This document shows positions 11,254 through 23,400 of a stretch of 64,000 nt of DNA, one piece after another. Position 1 is the first letter of the stretch, and every line of letters begins with the position of its first letter. Under the pieces are notes generated by a model. It did no database searches. It saw only the letters and a list, made by a program, of their open reading frames with translations, and was not told the DNA's origin. Origin of the DNA: Vitrella brassicaformis (lineage: Eukaryota; Sar; Vitrellaceae); the NCBI GenBank assembly GCA_001179505.1, contig CDMY01000571.1:256752-320751 (forward strand), in the 5' to 3' direction. The translations under genes were made by a program, and so were the position numbers.

Positions 11254-13047
11254 CTCAGCTGGAGGGCCACTTCAAGAACTTCGCACTCGCCCCTCCTGAC
11301 GATGAAGTCGAGGAGGGATGGGGGAGGATCGAGCCCTTCTTTGCAGAGGCACGTGTACCCATCGATTCGATGGACGCACACCGACATTGTGGCCGGGTGG
11401 ACTTAATTGCCGCATCTGATCTGCAGGCGCCGTCCATCACCATCAGTGGGGATCTCTCTGACCACTCATCCGACGCAGTCGACTCGCAGACAGAGACGCT
11501 GGCACAGGTACGAACAGGTACAAAGCCACGTATGCTGTACCTGTGCCTTTCGTATTGCATATCTGCTTTTGCTCCAGGGCCCCGGCAGCCGATTTGCCGA
11601 CAAGGCCGTCACTCATGAGACCACTAAGGCCACTCAAACACAGAAGAAGGTACGACAGCGGAGCTGGTACACCGTGCTGCCGACATCATGACGGCCGACG
11701 TATGCTGTCTGTGCGTGTCATTCGTTGTCTGTTAGGCTCACTTGATTGGGTTTGAGTTCGTGCGGCAGCTATACGCCCTGCCCGAGACCCTCATGCACGG
11801 CACACTTTTCCCCCTCATCCACCAGCACCCCCACACTGCACTCGCCAAGGTCAGCAGTGCCCTCTGCTGCACCTCACCGGCAGTCGGCAGCGCCGTCGCG
11901 GCCGCCCTCATCGCACAAATCGACAGCATCATCGAACGCCTCAAGGGACTCATCGGCTACACCCAGATCCGTCGGCACCTGCAGTGGCACCCGGGTCGGT
12001 GTGTGGATGTCCGTCGGCCATCCCGACTGATCCGCCTTCACTATGTGATGGTGACGGGCGGCGACTGGACGGGCAGCGCGCCGCTGCTGCGGCTGGCCAA
12101 GAGCTGCAGTGAGATCCAGTCGCTGCCGATCGAGCTGACGGCTGAGGATCTGTGGCGTGCGGGCAGCAAGGCCGTCATAGACAGCCGCCCGCCCAGCATG
12201 AGGCAATACGCCCTCTTCAGCCACCGACTGGGAGAGGTCAGGCACCTGTCGCGCGATGCCAACGGGCGGGAGAGGCTGGGCGGCGGTGTGGTGACGGTGC
12301 ACACACAGCAGACGGTGCCGGTCAGATATCGAGATCGATTCGATGCGGCCGATCCCCCGTGCCGACGTAGGAGAGGGGAGGGCACAGCACCACAGGGGAG
12401 CCAACTTGACATGGATGGTGTCTGCCGCTGTGTGTCTGTGTGTTGCTGCAGACGTTCGTGACTTCGGCAGCTTCCGTGAGTTGGTCATCGAGAGGTAAGC
12501 AGCGAAATGAGAGAAACACCAATGTCTCCTGCTGTCTGCCTTTCCGCTTCCTGCTCTTTCAGTATGGTAGTAGAGTCGTCGTTGCTTCAGGTGTGGGATC
12601 GTTGGTGTTATGAATCAGATCCGCACTCTGCTGAGTTTGACCGCATCTGTGCCCTGATCGACCAGCAGCCGCCCGTCTGCCGCACCATCAACTACGGCAT
12701 TGCGATACACACGGACGGCATGAAGGGCCGGCTCGTCATACTGCATGGCGACGAGAAGGGCGACAATTTCATGGCATACATGGAGATGGCAAAGTGGAGT
12801 GACGTGTGTTCATCCATCCACCTCTGCACCACCGAGGCGCCCCATCAGGGCGGCAGTGGTCCTGCTGCCTTCCCGCGGACAGTGGCCATCGCCAACAAGA
12901 GGATGGGCGACGCCGTCACGCTACTCCCAGAGGTCAACAACGCCATCAACACGGGTACATACGCACGAGAACACCAGATGAGCCCAACACAAGAGTGAGA
13001 CTGTCTCTTGTTTCATGACTGCAGCTGTCGGGGTGACGTCGACGTGA
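10524..13047 (+). CDS. Unrecognised multi-exon protein
   Basis: The start is the ATG at 10524 (MSSTSASAAAAG). About twelve exons can be chained in frame. They include SGGHSGVVAVINHSATQDD, KSSDLLARMVKLHHQ, MSDSIRYLAAK, a segment from GSVGKKHLPMLERAI to GLAL, then LEGHFKNFALAPPDDE. A long exon follows (about 11735-12316: AHLIGFEFVRQLYALPETL, IAQIDSIIERLKGLIGY, GEVRHLSRDANGRERLGGG). Then come DVRDFGSFRELVIE and a final large exon (about 12563-12953) with VWDRWCYESDPHSAEFDRI and RLVILHGDEKGDNFMAYME. It ends AVGVTST with TGA at 13045-13047. The N-terminal half is helical and possibly coiled coil, and the C-terminal half looks globular. No signal or membrane segment is visible. I do not recognise the family. 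Confidence 0.55.
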
Positions 13048-14099
13048 CTGAGGTGGGCTTGGGCGGCGGCACGCACGACATCGGAAGTAGCTGACGTGCA
13101 GTGGGGCGGCAATGGGAAGGGCGCGAGATGGACCGACCAGCCTGTCTGTGCTGCCTTCATCTGTGTCTGTCATGTGTTTGCTCCCGGCCGTTTTTCTTCC
13201 TCGTGTGTCGATGTGGTGCGTTTATCTGTCTGTCTGGATGGACATACACCGCATGAACCGAGTGCGTGAGTGGTCGGACTGCATCTGTGCACGAGCATCC
13301 TTTGGCTTGATGACACACCAAACGTCAATCTGAGTCTGTCAGTTTGTTTGTTGTGTTTGTTACTCTACTATAAGCTGCTCACTGCACATGCACACTCATG
13401 CGACCCATCCATTTGGTGATAAAGTCGTTGCCTCGTCCACAACGATAAAGGCCGGGAAGTTCTCCACCTCTATTTTCCACACAGCCTGCACACATCGCAT
13501 CCATTGCACCCAGAGAGAGCGGCATCCAAATGGCTGTATCATATTGCATTTATCATATTGTACTCACTCCGGCAGACAGACAGGGAGACATACATGTGAG
13601 CACAATATGACCTTTCATCTGTTGGCTGGCCGGATGGGTGAATGGATGGATGTTGTTGCTTGCTGATAATTCATTCAGTCGAGCTAGAGGGGAGAAAGGT
13701 CCCGTACGCATTGTGCGACTGTACCCGTGTTGTGTGTGGGGTTGTGGCTCTTCTGCATGGCTGAATGAGTGAGACAGAAATGCATCGCTCCCTTCACACG
13801 TTAGACAGTGTCGGTCGAGTGTCCACCAGAAGCTGCCTCCTCCGGCACTCAACACCCACTCTGCGTGCCCTGCTTTCTTCAAAGAGACTCTCGGATATAA
13901 AATGGAGGCACCGATCGATGGCCGCTGCCGCCAACAAACACACACATACACACAAAGAAAAACCACACAAGACCGCATGTCTCTCTTCCCTCCGCCCTGC
14001 CATGTATCAGGTGCACTATTATGGCCATTTGCACCCGTCGGGCTCCTGGATGGTGACAGGATATACACACATTCGCACACTTGAAGCACATCCAGACAG
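13048..14099. other. Intergenic, no gene seen
   Basis: This stretch contains a short direct repeat TTATCATATTG (near 13545-13560), CAGA microsatellite and CA-rich tracts. No exon is supported. Confidence 0.45.
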
Positions 14100-17000
14100 A
14101 CAGACAGACGTGACCTCTTGTCTGTGTAACTAATGCCATGCTCATGTACTTGGCGAGTGCAAGGAAGCATAGATGTACCACTCGAGAGCTCATCAGACCA
14201 TACTTTCGCGCCACTTCAGCAACAATGGGAAAGCACACGGCTAATTCTAGAGAACACAAGAAATGATGTTAGCACAGAGGCGTCTTTGTGAGAGGCTGCG
14301 CACCTTCAGCTCTTGGGCCATTCGAGGCTTCGCCGATCTTCTTTAGAGCCGACTCAATGACTGGCAGATCTTGGTCCAGGTCTCCTGTGGCAGAGACGTG
14401 TATGCAGAGGAAAGCATCTATGTGTCTCTCTTTTGCTGCTGGTCGGTACCCGTGAGGCTTCTCAGGTCGGCAATGATTGATTATGTTTGGGACTTGAGTG
14501 TTGTCAATGCTCGTCTCATCTAGCTTGGATGGTGCGGCGCCAGCCGCTCCGACATGCCGCTGTTTCTGACGGCATTAGGGGCTGCAATCTAAATGACAAG
14601 CCTTGAGCTGCCGCTCCATGTCGCTCTTGATCTCGGCATTCAGGTCATTGCCGAGGTCTGACGGCACAGCACAGCGCAAGCCGTGCGTGCGGGCCTGACC
14701 TGGAGTGATACCACCGTCGCCATCATCTTGTCAACTTCCTGAGCGCACACCCACAGACTAGCGCTTCCGCTACACAGTGGAGACATGACGATTGTACACT
14801 TCCCACCCTCGAGTTGATGTCCAGATCGGTGTCCGTGTCGTTGGATGCCGTCCGTGGTCGGCTGATCCTTGGCCAACACGGATGGAATCTGGATGGCCCT
14901 CTGGATGTTCCAGAACATGACGCCTGTGACATTAGGGCCTGCAAACATCACGCCACAATACAGACAATACCACTTTGACACACGCATGGTTCTGCATCTT
15001 GTGATATGTATGTTGTCAGTTCGGTATCCTCACCCGAACGCGGCGTCATGGGTGAAGGCGGAGAGCGGCCCGCAGGTGTTCGCGCCGTTATTGTGCTTAA
15101 AAGCGATGAATGACGACTTCGCTTGGCCTGTGTTGGTGTCATCGATGGCCGCTTGCGCTTATCATCATATGACAAGCTGCAGAAAGAGAGACACGTCCAC
15201 CTTCGTCTTATGAATGATACAAGGTATATGACGCGCACACACAGATCCACGTCACCTTGAAATGCCTTCGTGGCGGCCGCCTCAACCGCGCTGCAATACT
15301 GCCAGGTCGGCGCTGCCCGGCATGGCGACAGGACAAGGGGTGCGAAAAACACCAACAACACAAGGACCTGCCGCCACAACAACAGCACACCACAATGCAT
15401 GACCCCACACAAGCCCCCATCGATGGCTCGCAGTTGGGAAGTCTTGAAGCTGTCTTGTCCGTCTGTCTGCGTTGATGGCTGCTGCTCTCATCATCTCCTT
15501 ACACTTCACCAAAGGCGTTGCTGTGCACGCACACAGACAGAGAACCGGATCCCATTATTGCGCATACCTGAAAGCGCTGATGTCTACAAGATGAGGCTCT
15601 GAGTCACACACACACAGATGGAGAGAGAGCACCAATTCGCTGAGTGTGTACGCTCCCCTCGGTCCCTCACCTGCAGTTGATGGTCTTGAGTGCCACTTAT
15701 GTCCTCGTCTCTGCAGGTCTGCAAGACGAAGTACAGGTCTCGATCAGATGCATTGTCTGCCGGCTCGTCACAGAGCCGTCTTCGATGGGAGGGGAGGGGA
15801 GGGGCAAAGAAGTCGGGCGGACTGAGTTGATGGTCGTTGGACGTCCGGGCCTGAATGTTCCAAGGAATCCGATCAACAAAATCCATAAACGATGATTCGG
15901 CGGACTGAATGAGAGTGTTTCTGGTGCATGAATGCGTCTACCTGCCGCATGAAGCGACGGTGTATCTTTTGTCTGGCTTGTTCGTACTTCCTCCATTCCA
16001 CCCATGCTGTCCTCTAACGCGCCGCCGTCGGCCTGCTCCACAGCCGACTTGGAAGACGAGGGGCGACTCGGCGGTTCGTTGGTCAGAAAGAGTCGTCGGA
16101 ACGTGAGATGAAGAGCCAGAGGAAATATGAAATGCAGACAGCGATTGAGAACTCACTGACAATAAAGACACATGGGAATAATGCATGAGTGCAGGGGTAT
16201 CGTGTGCAAAATGTTCACCTGCCTCAGGGACGGCGAAGGAGTCTCTTGGCTGATGTCTGTGGGGGCCGCTGCCTGCTGCTGCTGCTGCTGTGGGGAGGTG
16301 GCAATGGGGAAGGAGCGCTGCAGCTGCCTCTTGTCGACCGCCGGGCTGGGGGGCGAGTCGGGGAGGCTGAGGTCGGTGTAGGAGCGTTGGAGGGCTGTGG
16401 TGGATCGCCAAATGGGTGGCGAAGAGGCGACCGTACTGGCAAGAGACAAGCGGCGGGCGGCACCCTCCTGCACCTTGTCATCATCGCTGCACGGATGAGA
16501 GGACACAGACAGAAGCGACATATATATAAATCCATCGATGTCCCCCATTCATATACGTACGCTGTATGTACGCTTACCCCTTCACTGCTTTGGCGTCAGA
16601 GGGGCGGTCACTGAGGGCTTCGACGGCGCTGCTGAAGCTCTCCTCCAGCTGCTTCTGGACGCCCAGTCGCCACTCAGCACTGACACATATAGTTGACATA
16701 CATACGCTCATGTGCCATGCATACCTGTTGCTATGGCTGTCGGTCGACTCACGCCTTTTGGCGATCTTGTTCCCTGGCTGCCGTCAGCTCCTGATTAGCC
16801 GCTCCACCCGGCCCTCTCTGGCCTTCTCGCTGGCCTGCAGCTTCTGCACCGTGTCGCGCACCTCCCTGCCGACGTCCTCGGCGTCGATGCGCTGCTCCAT
16901 GCGATGTATCTCCTGCCTGCAGCGCAGCGCAGCCCAGAGAGACATTTGAATGAAGAGACCAAAGTCCAAAGTGACCGACCAGGTGCGGGTGGGCGATGTG

Positions 17001-17406
17001 CCTGCCTGCCTGCCACGAGTGTGTGCCCCTAAGTACATATGTAAGTATTGCTCACTCACTTGAGCCTCTCGTTCCTCCCGCGCTCCTCTTTCTGCTGAGG
17101 CTGGGGTGGGCCCAGACAGGGCGTTTTGGCGGTACAGAAGGCGTCAATGGCCGCCTCCGGGGAAGAGGAGAACAATGGACTCGAGAGAGTGCGATGAGTT
17201 TCTGTCTTACCAGCCTGACGCTGGGAGATTGCCAGTTCTGCGGTGGCCTTGGATGCCTCGGCACGCACCTGAACTAGTTCCTTGTCAAGCCGATGACGCC
17301 AAATGGCAGGTTGTCTTCTCGAGAATAATTGCTTCGAATTAAAATCATTCTCGGCAGTCTCCTGCCGAGCTGCCGAGAATCTTGCCGTTGCTGTCTTTGC
17401 ACCCAT
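14100..17406 (-). pseudogene. Decayed coiled-coil / armadillo-like gene related to the kinesin tail
   Basis: The 5' end reads from an ATG at 17406 (MGAKTATARFSAARQETAE) into coiled coil (DKELVQVRAEASKATAELA; QEIHRMEQRIDAED; VQKLQASEKAREGR). After this the frame breaks: the continuing coiled coil ELTAAREQDRQK lies in another frame, 17 nt further on. Ser/Pro/Gln-rich exons follow near 16490-16220 and 16110-15950. At the 3' end, 14480-14530 (SKLDETSID), 14310-14390 ([20 protein letters not shown]) and 14130-14250 (AEVARKYGLMSSRVVHLCF) match kinesin-tail exons at 21850-21910, 21705-21778 and 21520-21620. A one-base insertion before LRSLTG shifts the frame. Two frame breaks and the absence of a motor suggest a truncated paralog that is no longer functional, although the 5' part might still be expressed. 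Confidence 0.5.
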
Positions 17407-18430
17407 AGCTTAGTTTCTGACAAACTTTGTGTCCGTTAGCAAACGGCTGAGCTTCGCGAGCTTAGCTTGGCCGATCTCCCCACTAGCTAACGACGGAAGA
17501 AACCCTAAAGGTGCACATTTAGGGTTTCCTTTTCGGCCTCATGGCGATGTCAAGCGCCCGCTGGTGGTTAGAAAGGTGCGCTTCTCGAGTCGCGCGGCAC
17601 AGTATCTCGCGAGCATAGTGCAATTCGATCAAGATCTGGGCCCAAGGGACATTCAAACCCTAAACCCTGAACCCCAACCGAGCGGCTTCAGGCTTCTGTT
17701 GCAGAACCTATAAAGACGTGCGCCGAGGTGGCGTTGTCAACCTTATTACTTTGCCCGCTCCAGCTTGAGCTCCTCGGGATCCACCGGCCGGCACAATACT
17801 CGTCTTACTTATACTGTGATTGATTCACCAACTTTTCGCGAGTGGCGCGTTCTCTCTCGGGTTAAAAGGTGCGCCACTTCGTGCCATTGCCTGTGCTCTG
17901 GCGTCGCGGCCTGGGGCGGCGCGGGTGGCGAGAAAGGACCGGAAATGTCGGTCGCAAAAAGCTCGCAGATGGCCAACTCGGCAAAGACGGGAGGCTGGCG
18001 CGGGGCGCCACGCCGGTTCGAATCGCGCAGGCGGTCGATATGCGGGTCAGTAACGGAGAGTGTTACGGTAAGGTCAGGGTAAGGTCATGATTGTCCGTGA
18101 CGTCCACATGCCCTTCTTCATGAGTGACGAGGGCGGCGAGTCGCTTTGTGCCTGCCTACTGACCGAAGCCACGGGTCAGCAGCGGGGGGGTCGCGGGTTG
18201 GAAGGAAGCGCCTTGTGCAACGGTTTGTTTGAGTGCATGCTGCCTGTGTCCTGATGTGGACAGTGTAGCGTCGGGCTTAGGAACAGGTGTTTCGTTAAAC
18301 CACTTAAGCAAGCGGGTCTCCCAGAAGCCCGCGCAACGCGCGGGCGAACGCTAGTCTTCCTTTGGCGAAGGAGGATTGAGAGGCTCAGGACCTGTGTGTG
18401 ATTGATCTGTGTGTGTGTGTCACAGATCAT
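17407..18430. other. Intergenic region with telomere-like motifs
   Basis: No coding exon is supported. The composition differs from the GT-rich introns around it: the stretch is GC-rich with words such as GAAAGGTGCGCTTCTCGAG and TTAAAAGGTGCGCCACTTC that partly repeat each other. It also holds two telomere-like motifs (listed separately). It looks like old repeat or inserted DNA. Confidence 0.4.
17500..17527. repeat. Inverted telomere-like motif (telo-box pair)
   Basis: AAACCCTAAA at 17500-17509 and TTTAGGGTTT at 17518-17527 are perfect reverse complements around an 8-nt spacer containing GTGCAC. They lie about 95 bp upstream of the ATG at 17406. AAACCCTAA is also the plant telo-box promoter element. 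Another telomere-like word, AAACCCTAAACCCTGAACCC, lies at about 17656-17675. Confidence 0.7.
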
Positions 18431-18519
18431 GACGGCCGACTGATTGCTGCAGTTCAAGTACTTTGAGCAGGTGAGGGAAGGCGAAGAGGCGTAGGATGGC
18501 GTTGAAACGCATTCATTCT

Positions 18520-19759
18520 GTTTTCTTTCTCGTCTGCAGGTGCTCGTGGCGGGTTCATTGAGGGCCAAGCTTGCGACATCTGCATCGAAGACATGGTTGA
18601 CCGCAGCACTGCCGACATCGTGCTGCGGCAGGAGCTGGACATCGTGGAGACCCTCGTCCCCGCCCCTCCAGTTCGACGTCGACGCCATCCTCTCGGGCAG
18701 CAACCAATCCCTGATGACACTCATAAAGAAAAAGGTTGCTCACAGTGCGTGATGTGAGAGGTTGGTGGTTGCGTGTGATGCTATGGTTTGCTTGCGCAGG
18801 CTACCTCCGCGGGCTGGCGTGACGACCCTGCTGTTGCTGACGCCATACTCGACAAGTCTGGTAGGTCGGCTGCATGCATGCATACACTATAACACACACA
18901 CGTGGTTGCTGCTTGCGTGTAGGTGCCTGGCCCGCTTCACCTGCGAAGGCCGGTTCTCCTCTGAAGTCCGCCGCTGTCTGCTGCCACGGGTGCTCAAAAA
19001 AGAGGCCGGAAGTCATCCGCACCTTCCGGATAACCTACAAATGGCGGGCGGACCACGAGAGCAGTATATGGCGTGCGGTATACTGGACGCAGGGTGCTGT
19101 GCGACAGCACTGACCTCGGCATCAAGATGGCCATCAGCCTCATATCCGACCTGGCCACGTCGCTTTCGAGCGACACGATTCACGCGTCGATACAAGACCT
19201 GGGCGACTTTCTCATGGGGACCACTCAGTCATCAAACATAGCCGGTGGATAGCAGTGCTGGGTGAGGTGATCGGTGTCGGAATGCAGCACACGTGCTTCT
19301 TGCAGGCTCAGGTGTGTGCATTGCGTTTGGAGTGTCAGCGAGACCAGCAAGACGCCGCCAAGGCCAAACAGCACGACGAGAAGTTGCAGAAGGGAAGCCG
19401 AGAGGTACGCATCGCGGGAAAGATGGAAGAGGGGGCAGAAAGGCTGTGTGTCCGTCAGGTTGCGTGCGCGGATAGCCACGACAGCGAGCCTGCCGATCTC
19501 TCGTTAGCGACGCAGACGACGCTGATCAGCATACAGATGGTATGCGTCTCCTGCAGCAGCACCACCTGCAGGTGGGTATGACACTCACCACCGCGCACAT
19601 ACACCCGACACTTCCTGACGCTCCTCTTCGGTTCAGGCCGTCGCGGAGAACGAGCACGTGAACGAGCGCGTCGTTGCGGAGAACGAGCGCCTCCGTCAAG
19701 AGCACAAGACTTTAAAGGACAGTCGAACAGCGCACACACATGGGGACACGGACACATAG
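18520..19759 (+). pseudogene. Degenerate coiled-coil gene, plus strand
   Basis: Several segments look coding but do not share one frame. GGFIEGQACDICIEDMVDRS and TADIVLRQELDIVETL (from about 18549) must shift frame to continue into QFDVDAILSGSNQSLMTLI. ATSAGWRDDPAVADAILDK follows (18800-18857), then an exon that stops at GAVRQH, while DLGIKMAISLISDLATSLSS lies in another frame. Later pieces are coiled coil with clean splice sites: LRLECQRDQQDAAKAKQHDE (from about 19325) and AENEHVNERVVAENERLRQE (from about 19640), with a TAG at 19757-19759. At least two frame breaks suggest a pseudogene. It may be related to the neighbouring coiled-coil/kinesin copies, but I could not align it well. Confidence 0.4.
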
Positions 19760-19914
19760 AGCCGTACACCGAGGAACGGGGCAAGCTGGGTGTGAGGCTA
19801 CTGCTCTTACGTTGTGTCGACGTGCTGTGTGTGTTGTGCAGCTGAACCACCCGTCCAGACATCTCATACAAGCGGACAATGCATTTCAATGTGTGTGAGG
19901 ATCGACCCATTTCA

Positions 19915-19945
<31 letters not shown>

Positions 19946-20457
19946 ACGTGTCCATCGCAAGTTCGTTCATTCACAGAGGTCGCGACCTCACACAAAGATG
20001 CATAGGCCGTAGTCGGGTGGATGCTCCTGTCATGATCCACCAATGTCGAACACTGTATATCAGCCAATTCACACGTTCGATTCAGTCAGTGACCGCCACT
20101 TCAGTGTCCAACAAACAATCCTCAAACAGACAATGCCAGACAACCCAATCACCCCCAAAAGAAGCAGTGCAGCGGAATGCAGAGAGGTGTTAGTTAAGGG
20201 AAACCGAAGTGTTTGTTGGTTTGTCTGTGTATGTGTGTGTGTGTATGTGTGTGTGTGTGTGTATTTGTGTGTGTGTAGAGAGAGAGGGAGACAAAAGGAG
20301 AGACAGCAATCACACCCCAAAACAGCAACAACAGCAACCACTTCTAATCACTACGGACGATGGCCCAAAAAACGATGCACAGCAGAGGACACTCCCAATC
20401 AATCAGTGAAGCGAAAATCCCTGCCAAAACAGACCAAATTTGGTCCATTCATCAGCA
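19760..20457. other. Intergenic with GT microsatellites
   Basis: This is the 3' flank of the kinesin gene. GT tracts lie at 19916-19940 and 20226-20278. No exon is supported. Confidence 0.5.
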
Positions 20458-23400
20458 TCAACGCCCCACTGCAGTGCCTTGGCGAGAGAACAGCGCCCTG
20501 AATCGCCCAATTGCTTTCTCAGCTTCAGCCCAGCCGACCTCTTCCACGGGATCTCTGCCGGACTTCTGGTGCTCCTTTGTGATGAGATCCATGCTCGCAT
20601 CGAGCGTCTTCTGTATCCCCGCGCGTTTGATGAGGATCTCCTGTACGGATTGGTTGCACTTCGGGCTTTTGAATGCAAGCTGGTGGAGCACCAATGCCAC
20701 AAATCTACACAGAAAGGAGGACAGAAAGAGAGACACGTGCAGGCAGATGCGGTGCAGCAAGGAGAGCGGGTTGTTAGCAAAGCTCACTTGACAAGGCTCG
20801 TGTGTGCGGGATGCACTTCTATGCACTGAATGAGCAGCTCAACCCCCTGTCAATGCACCAACCGGGCGAGCACCGTCATACAACGTTACTTCGTGTTCAT
20901 GAAATTGCACGTCTCACCTCATTCTCAATGATCTTGTAGTGCCCAAGATCCATTCGGATGCAGAAACTGCATGTACAGACACAGAGACAAGCCAGACGAC
21001 AATGGGGACTCCTCGACAGCGGCAATGGGATGATGACAAGTAAACCTACCAATACACGACTTGCGCGACGGCGTTGCAGCACTTCTCATCCTCGAGAAAT
21101 CTCCTCAGCCCTGAAAAAATCCTTGTGAAGCCATCTTCGTTAAGCAGCTTGGCGCGGAGAGTCGAGTCATTGGCCGACATAGATGCAATCGCATGGCAAC
21201 CTAACCCAAACGCATCCTTGTCGTTCTGATGCAAGCACATGGCCTCCATCACGTGACCTGTAAGTCGAGGACAAACACAGTGCGACCGATCAGGCGCTAC
21301 ATGCGTATCTCGTCACTTTCCAGTCAGTGCATACCCAGCGCCAGCTTCGTGTCGAAGCTCTGGATGCTCTCCTCGAGACCGATGACGGAAAACAGCTTGA
21401 ATGCGCTCTGCTGGACCTTGGGGTCGTGCTTGTGGATGCCCACCAACTCCACCATGAAGCTCAGGTTCTCTCGGAAGGGGAAATGAGTCACTTGGCGGCG
21501 GTTCGGCCTGCTCTTGAAGCACATCTTGGCCAAGGCGTAGAAGCTCAGATGCACCACGCGGGCGCTCATCGGACCATACTTGCGGCAGACTTCAGCAATG
21601 GCGAAAAGGCACACATGCAAACCTGTGTGGTTGGCAATGGAAGAGACCAGAAATGACGTTGGAACACAGGCCGCGTCTTTGTGGGGATGTCGCACCTCCA
21701 GCTCTGGGGCCGTTTGACGCTTCGCCAATCTTCTTCAGAGCCGCTTCGATGATTGGAAGATCCTTTTCCAAATCTCCTGCGTGTGACAGAGATTTGAACA
21801 AGGAAAGTCGTTTGGATGTCGCTGTCTCTCTCCTGGTCTTTGGCACTTACCTGTCAGGTTTCTGAGCATTCTGTTGATTTCCTCGGGCAGGTTGATGTCA
21901 TCAACGCTCATATCATCAAGTTTGCAGCGAACGCCACCTTCCGCGACAGGCGACTCCTCCTGACCGGCGCTGCTGAGCTCGCCCTCGGCGCTGCTGAGCT
22001 TGGCCTCGGCGCTGCTCAGCTGGGCCTCGGCGCTGCTCAGCTTGGCCTCGGCGCTGCTCAGCTGGGCTTTCTGCAGACAAACCCCAAAATGTCTGGGGCT
22101 GTGCCGTGCGGTCGTGTCTCTCTCCTTTGGTTGCCTGTTCGTCTAGGGTGGTTGTGTAGTACGCTTGTTGGGCTGCCTTCTCCTCCTCCAGGGCCTTGTA
22201 GGCGCCGATCATCTCCTCCAATTCAGAGTCCTTTTTGCTGACCTGCACATATTGGCACCAATCGTCCGTGCATCATGTTTTAGTCATGTTGTCCACTGAC
22301 CTGCCCTCGCATGGCGTCCAGCTCTCCCTTGAGTGTTTCTACCAGATCTTTGAAGGTCTGCATCGTGTCCCTTTCTGCTGCGATCTGTCTTTTGAGATCA
22401 TCATTGACGTCGTCCAGCCGCTTGCCCGCCTCCTTCTCTCGCTGAAGCTCCAACACAGCCTTCTTGAGGGCCTCGTCCTTCTCCTTGAACTGACGCCATG
22501 AAGCAAAGAACGAAACACGAAAATCACCGCAAGATGCATCTTTCGAAAAATGACCTTCTTCACCATTTACCTGAGCCTCGAGCTCTGCCACACGATTCCT
22601 GAGAGATGCGACACTTTCTAGAGCCGTGCGCTCGCCCTCCTTGGCATCAGACACCTCCGAGTCCTTAGCTGCCAAGCGGGCCGTCACGTCCTCCTTCTCC
22701 TTGTTCAGGGCGGCAGCACTCTCGTCCGCTGTGGCCTTGGCGTCGGCGAGACGGCTCTCTAATGCCTTGGTCCGCTCCAGCTCCTCCTTTCGCATCTCCC
22801 CTATCCGCCGGTCTCTCTCGGCCAGCTCCGCCTCCTTTGTCGCCAGCTCCGCCTCCTTTGTCTTCAGTTTGCCGTCCAGCTCGGCCTCCTTTCTATCCTT
22901 GCTGTCGGCCTGTTTTTGAAACACTTGCAGTATCGACTCATAGTGCTCCTGCTGCCTGATCTTCTCTGGAGACACAGACGAGAGGAACAGAGACATAAGA
23001 CACATGATTAGGCCTGCAGGCGTGTGGCTGGCGACTGATGTGTGTACCTGCTTTGAGAGTGTACACTTCTTGGTTGGCTTCATCCAGTCGGGCGCTTTTC
23101 TCTTTGAACAACTAGAGAGACAGAGCGAGAATGGGATGGCCACGGAAAGCCTAAGGATATTGTGTTTCATCCTAGCCCACTGTCTCCTTGAGTTTGTCCT
23201 CCGCCCCGGTGTTCACCAGCTTGCTCTCAATGTTCTGAACACACACACGCACACAGTCACACGATGCGAGCAGCTTTTGCGCACTCGTCTGTGCCGTATG
23301 CCATGTGTCCATTAATGCGACTGACCGCCAAGGCTTCGAGTATCTGCACCTGGTTCTCCTCCAGGTCCTGCTTTTTGGCCAGAGCTACCTCAGGGACTTG

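Noticed and set aside
18015-18024. GGTTCGAATC, resembling a tRNA B box
   Set aside because: The flanking T-stem pairs at only about three of five positions, and no A box or acceptor stem is visible at the right distance, so neither a tRNA nor a SINE can be supported.
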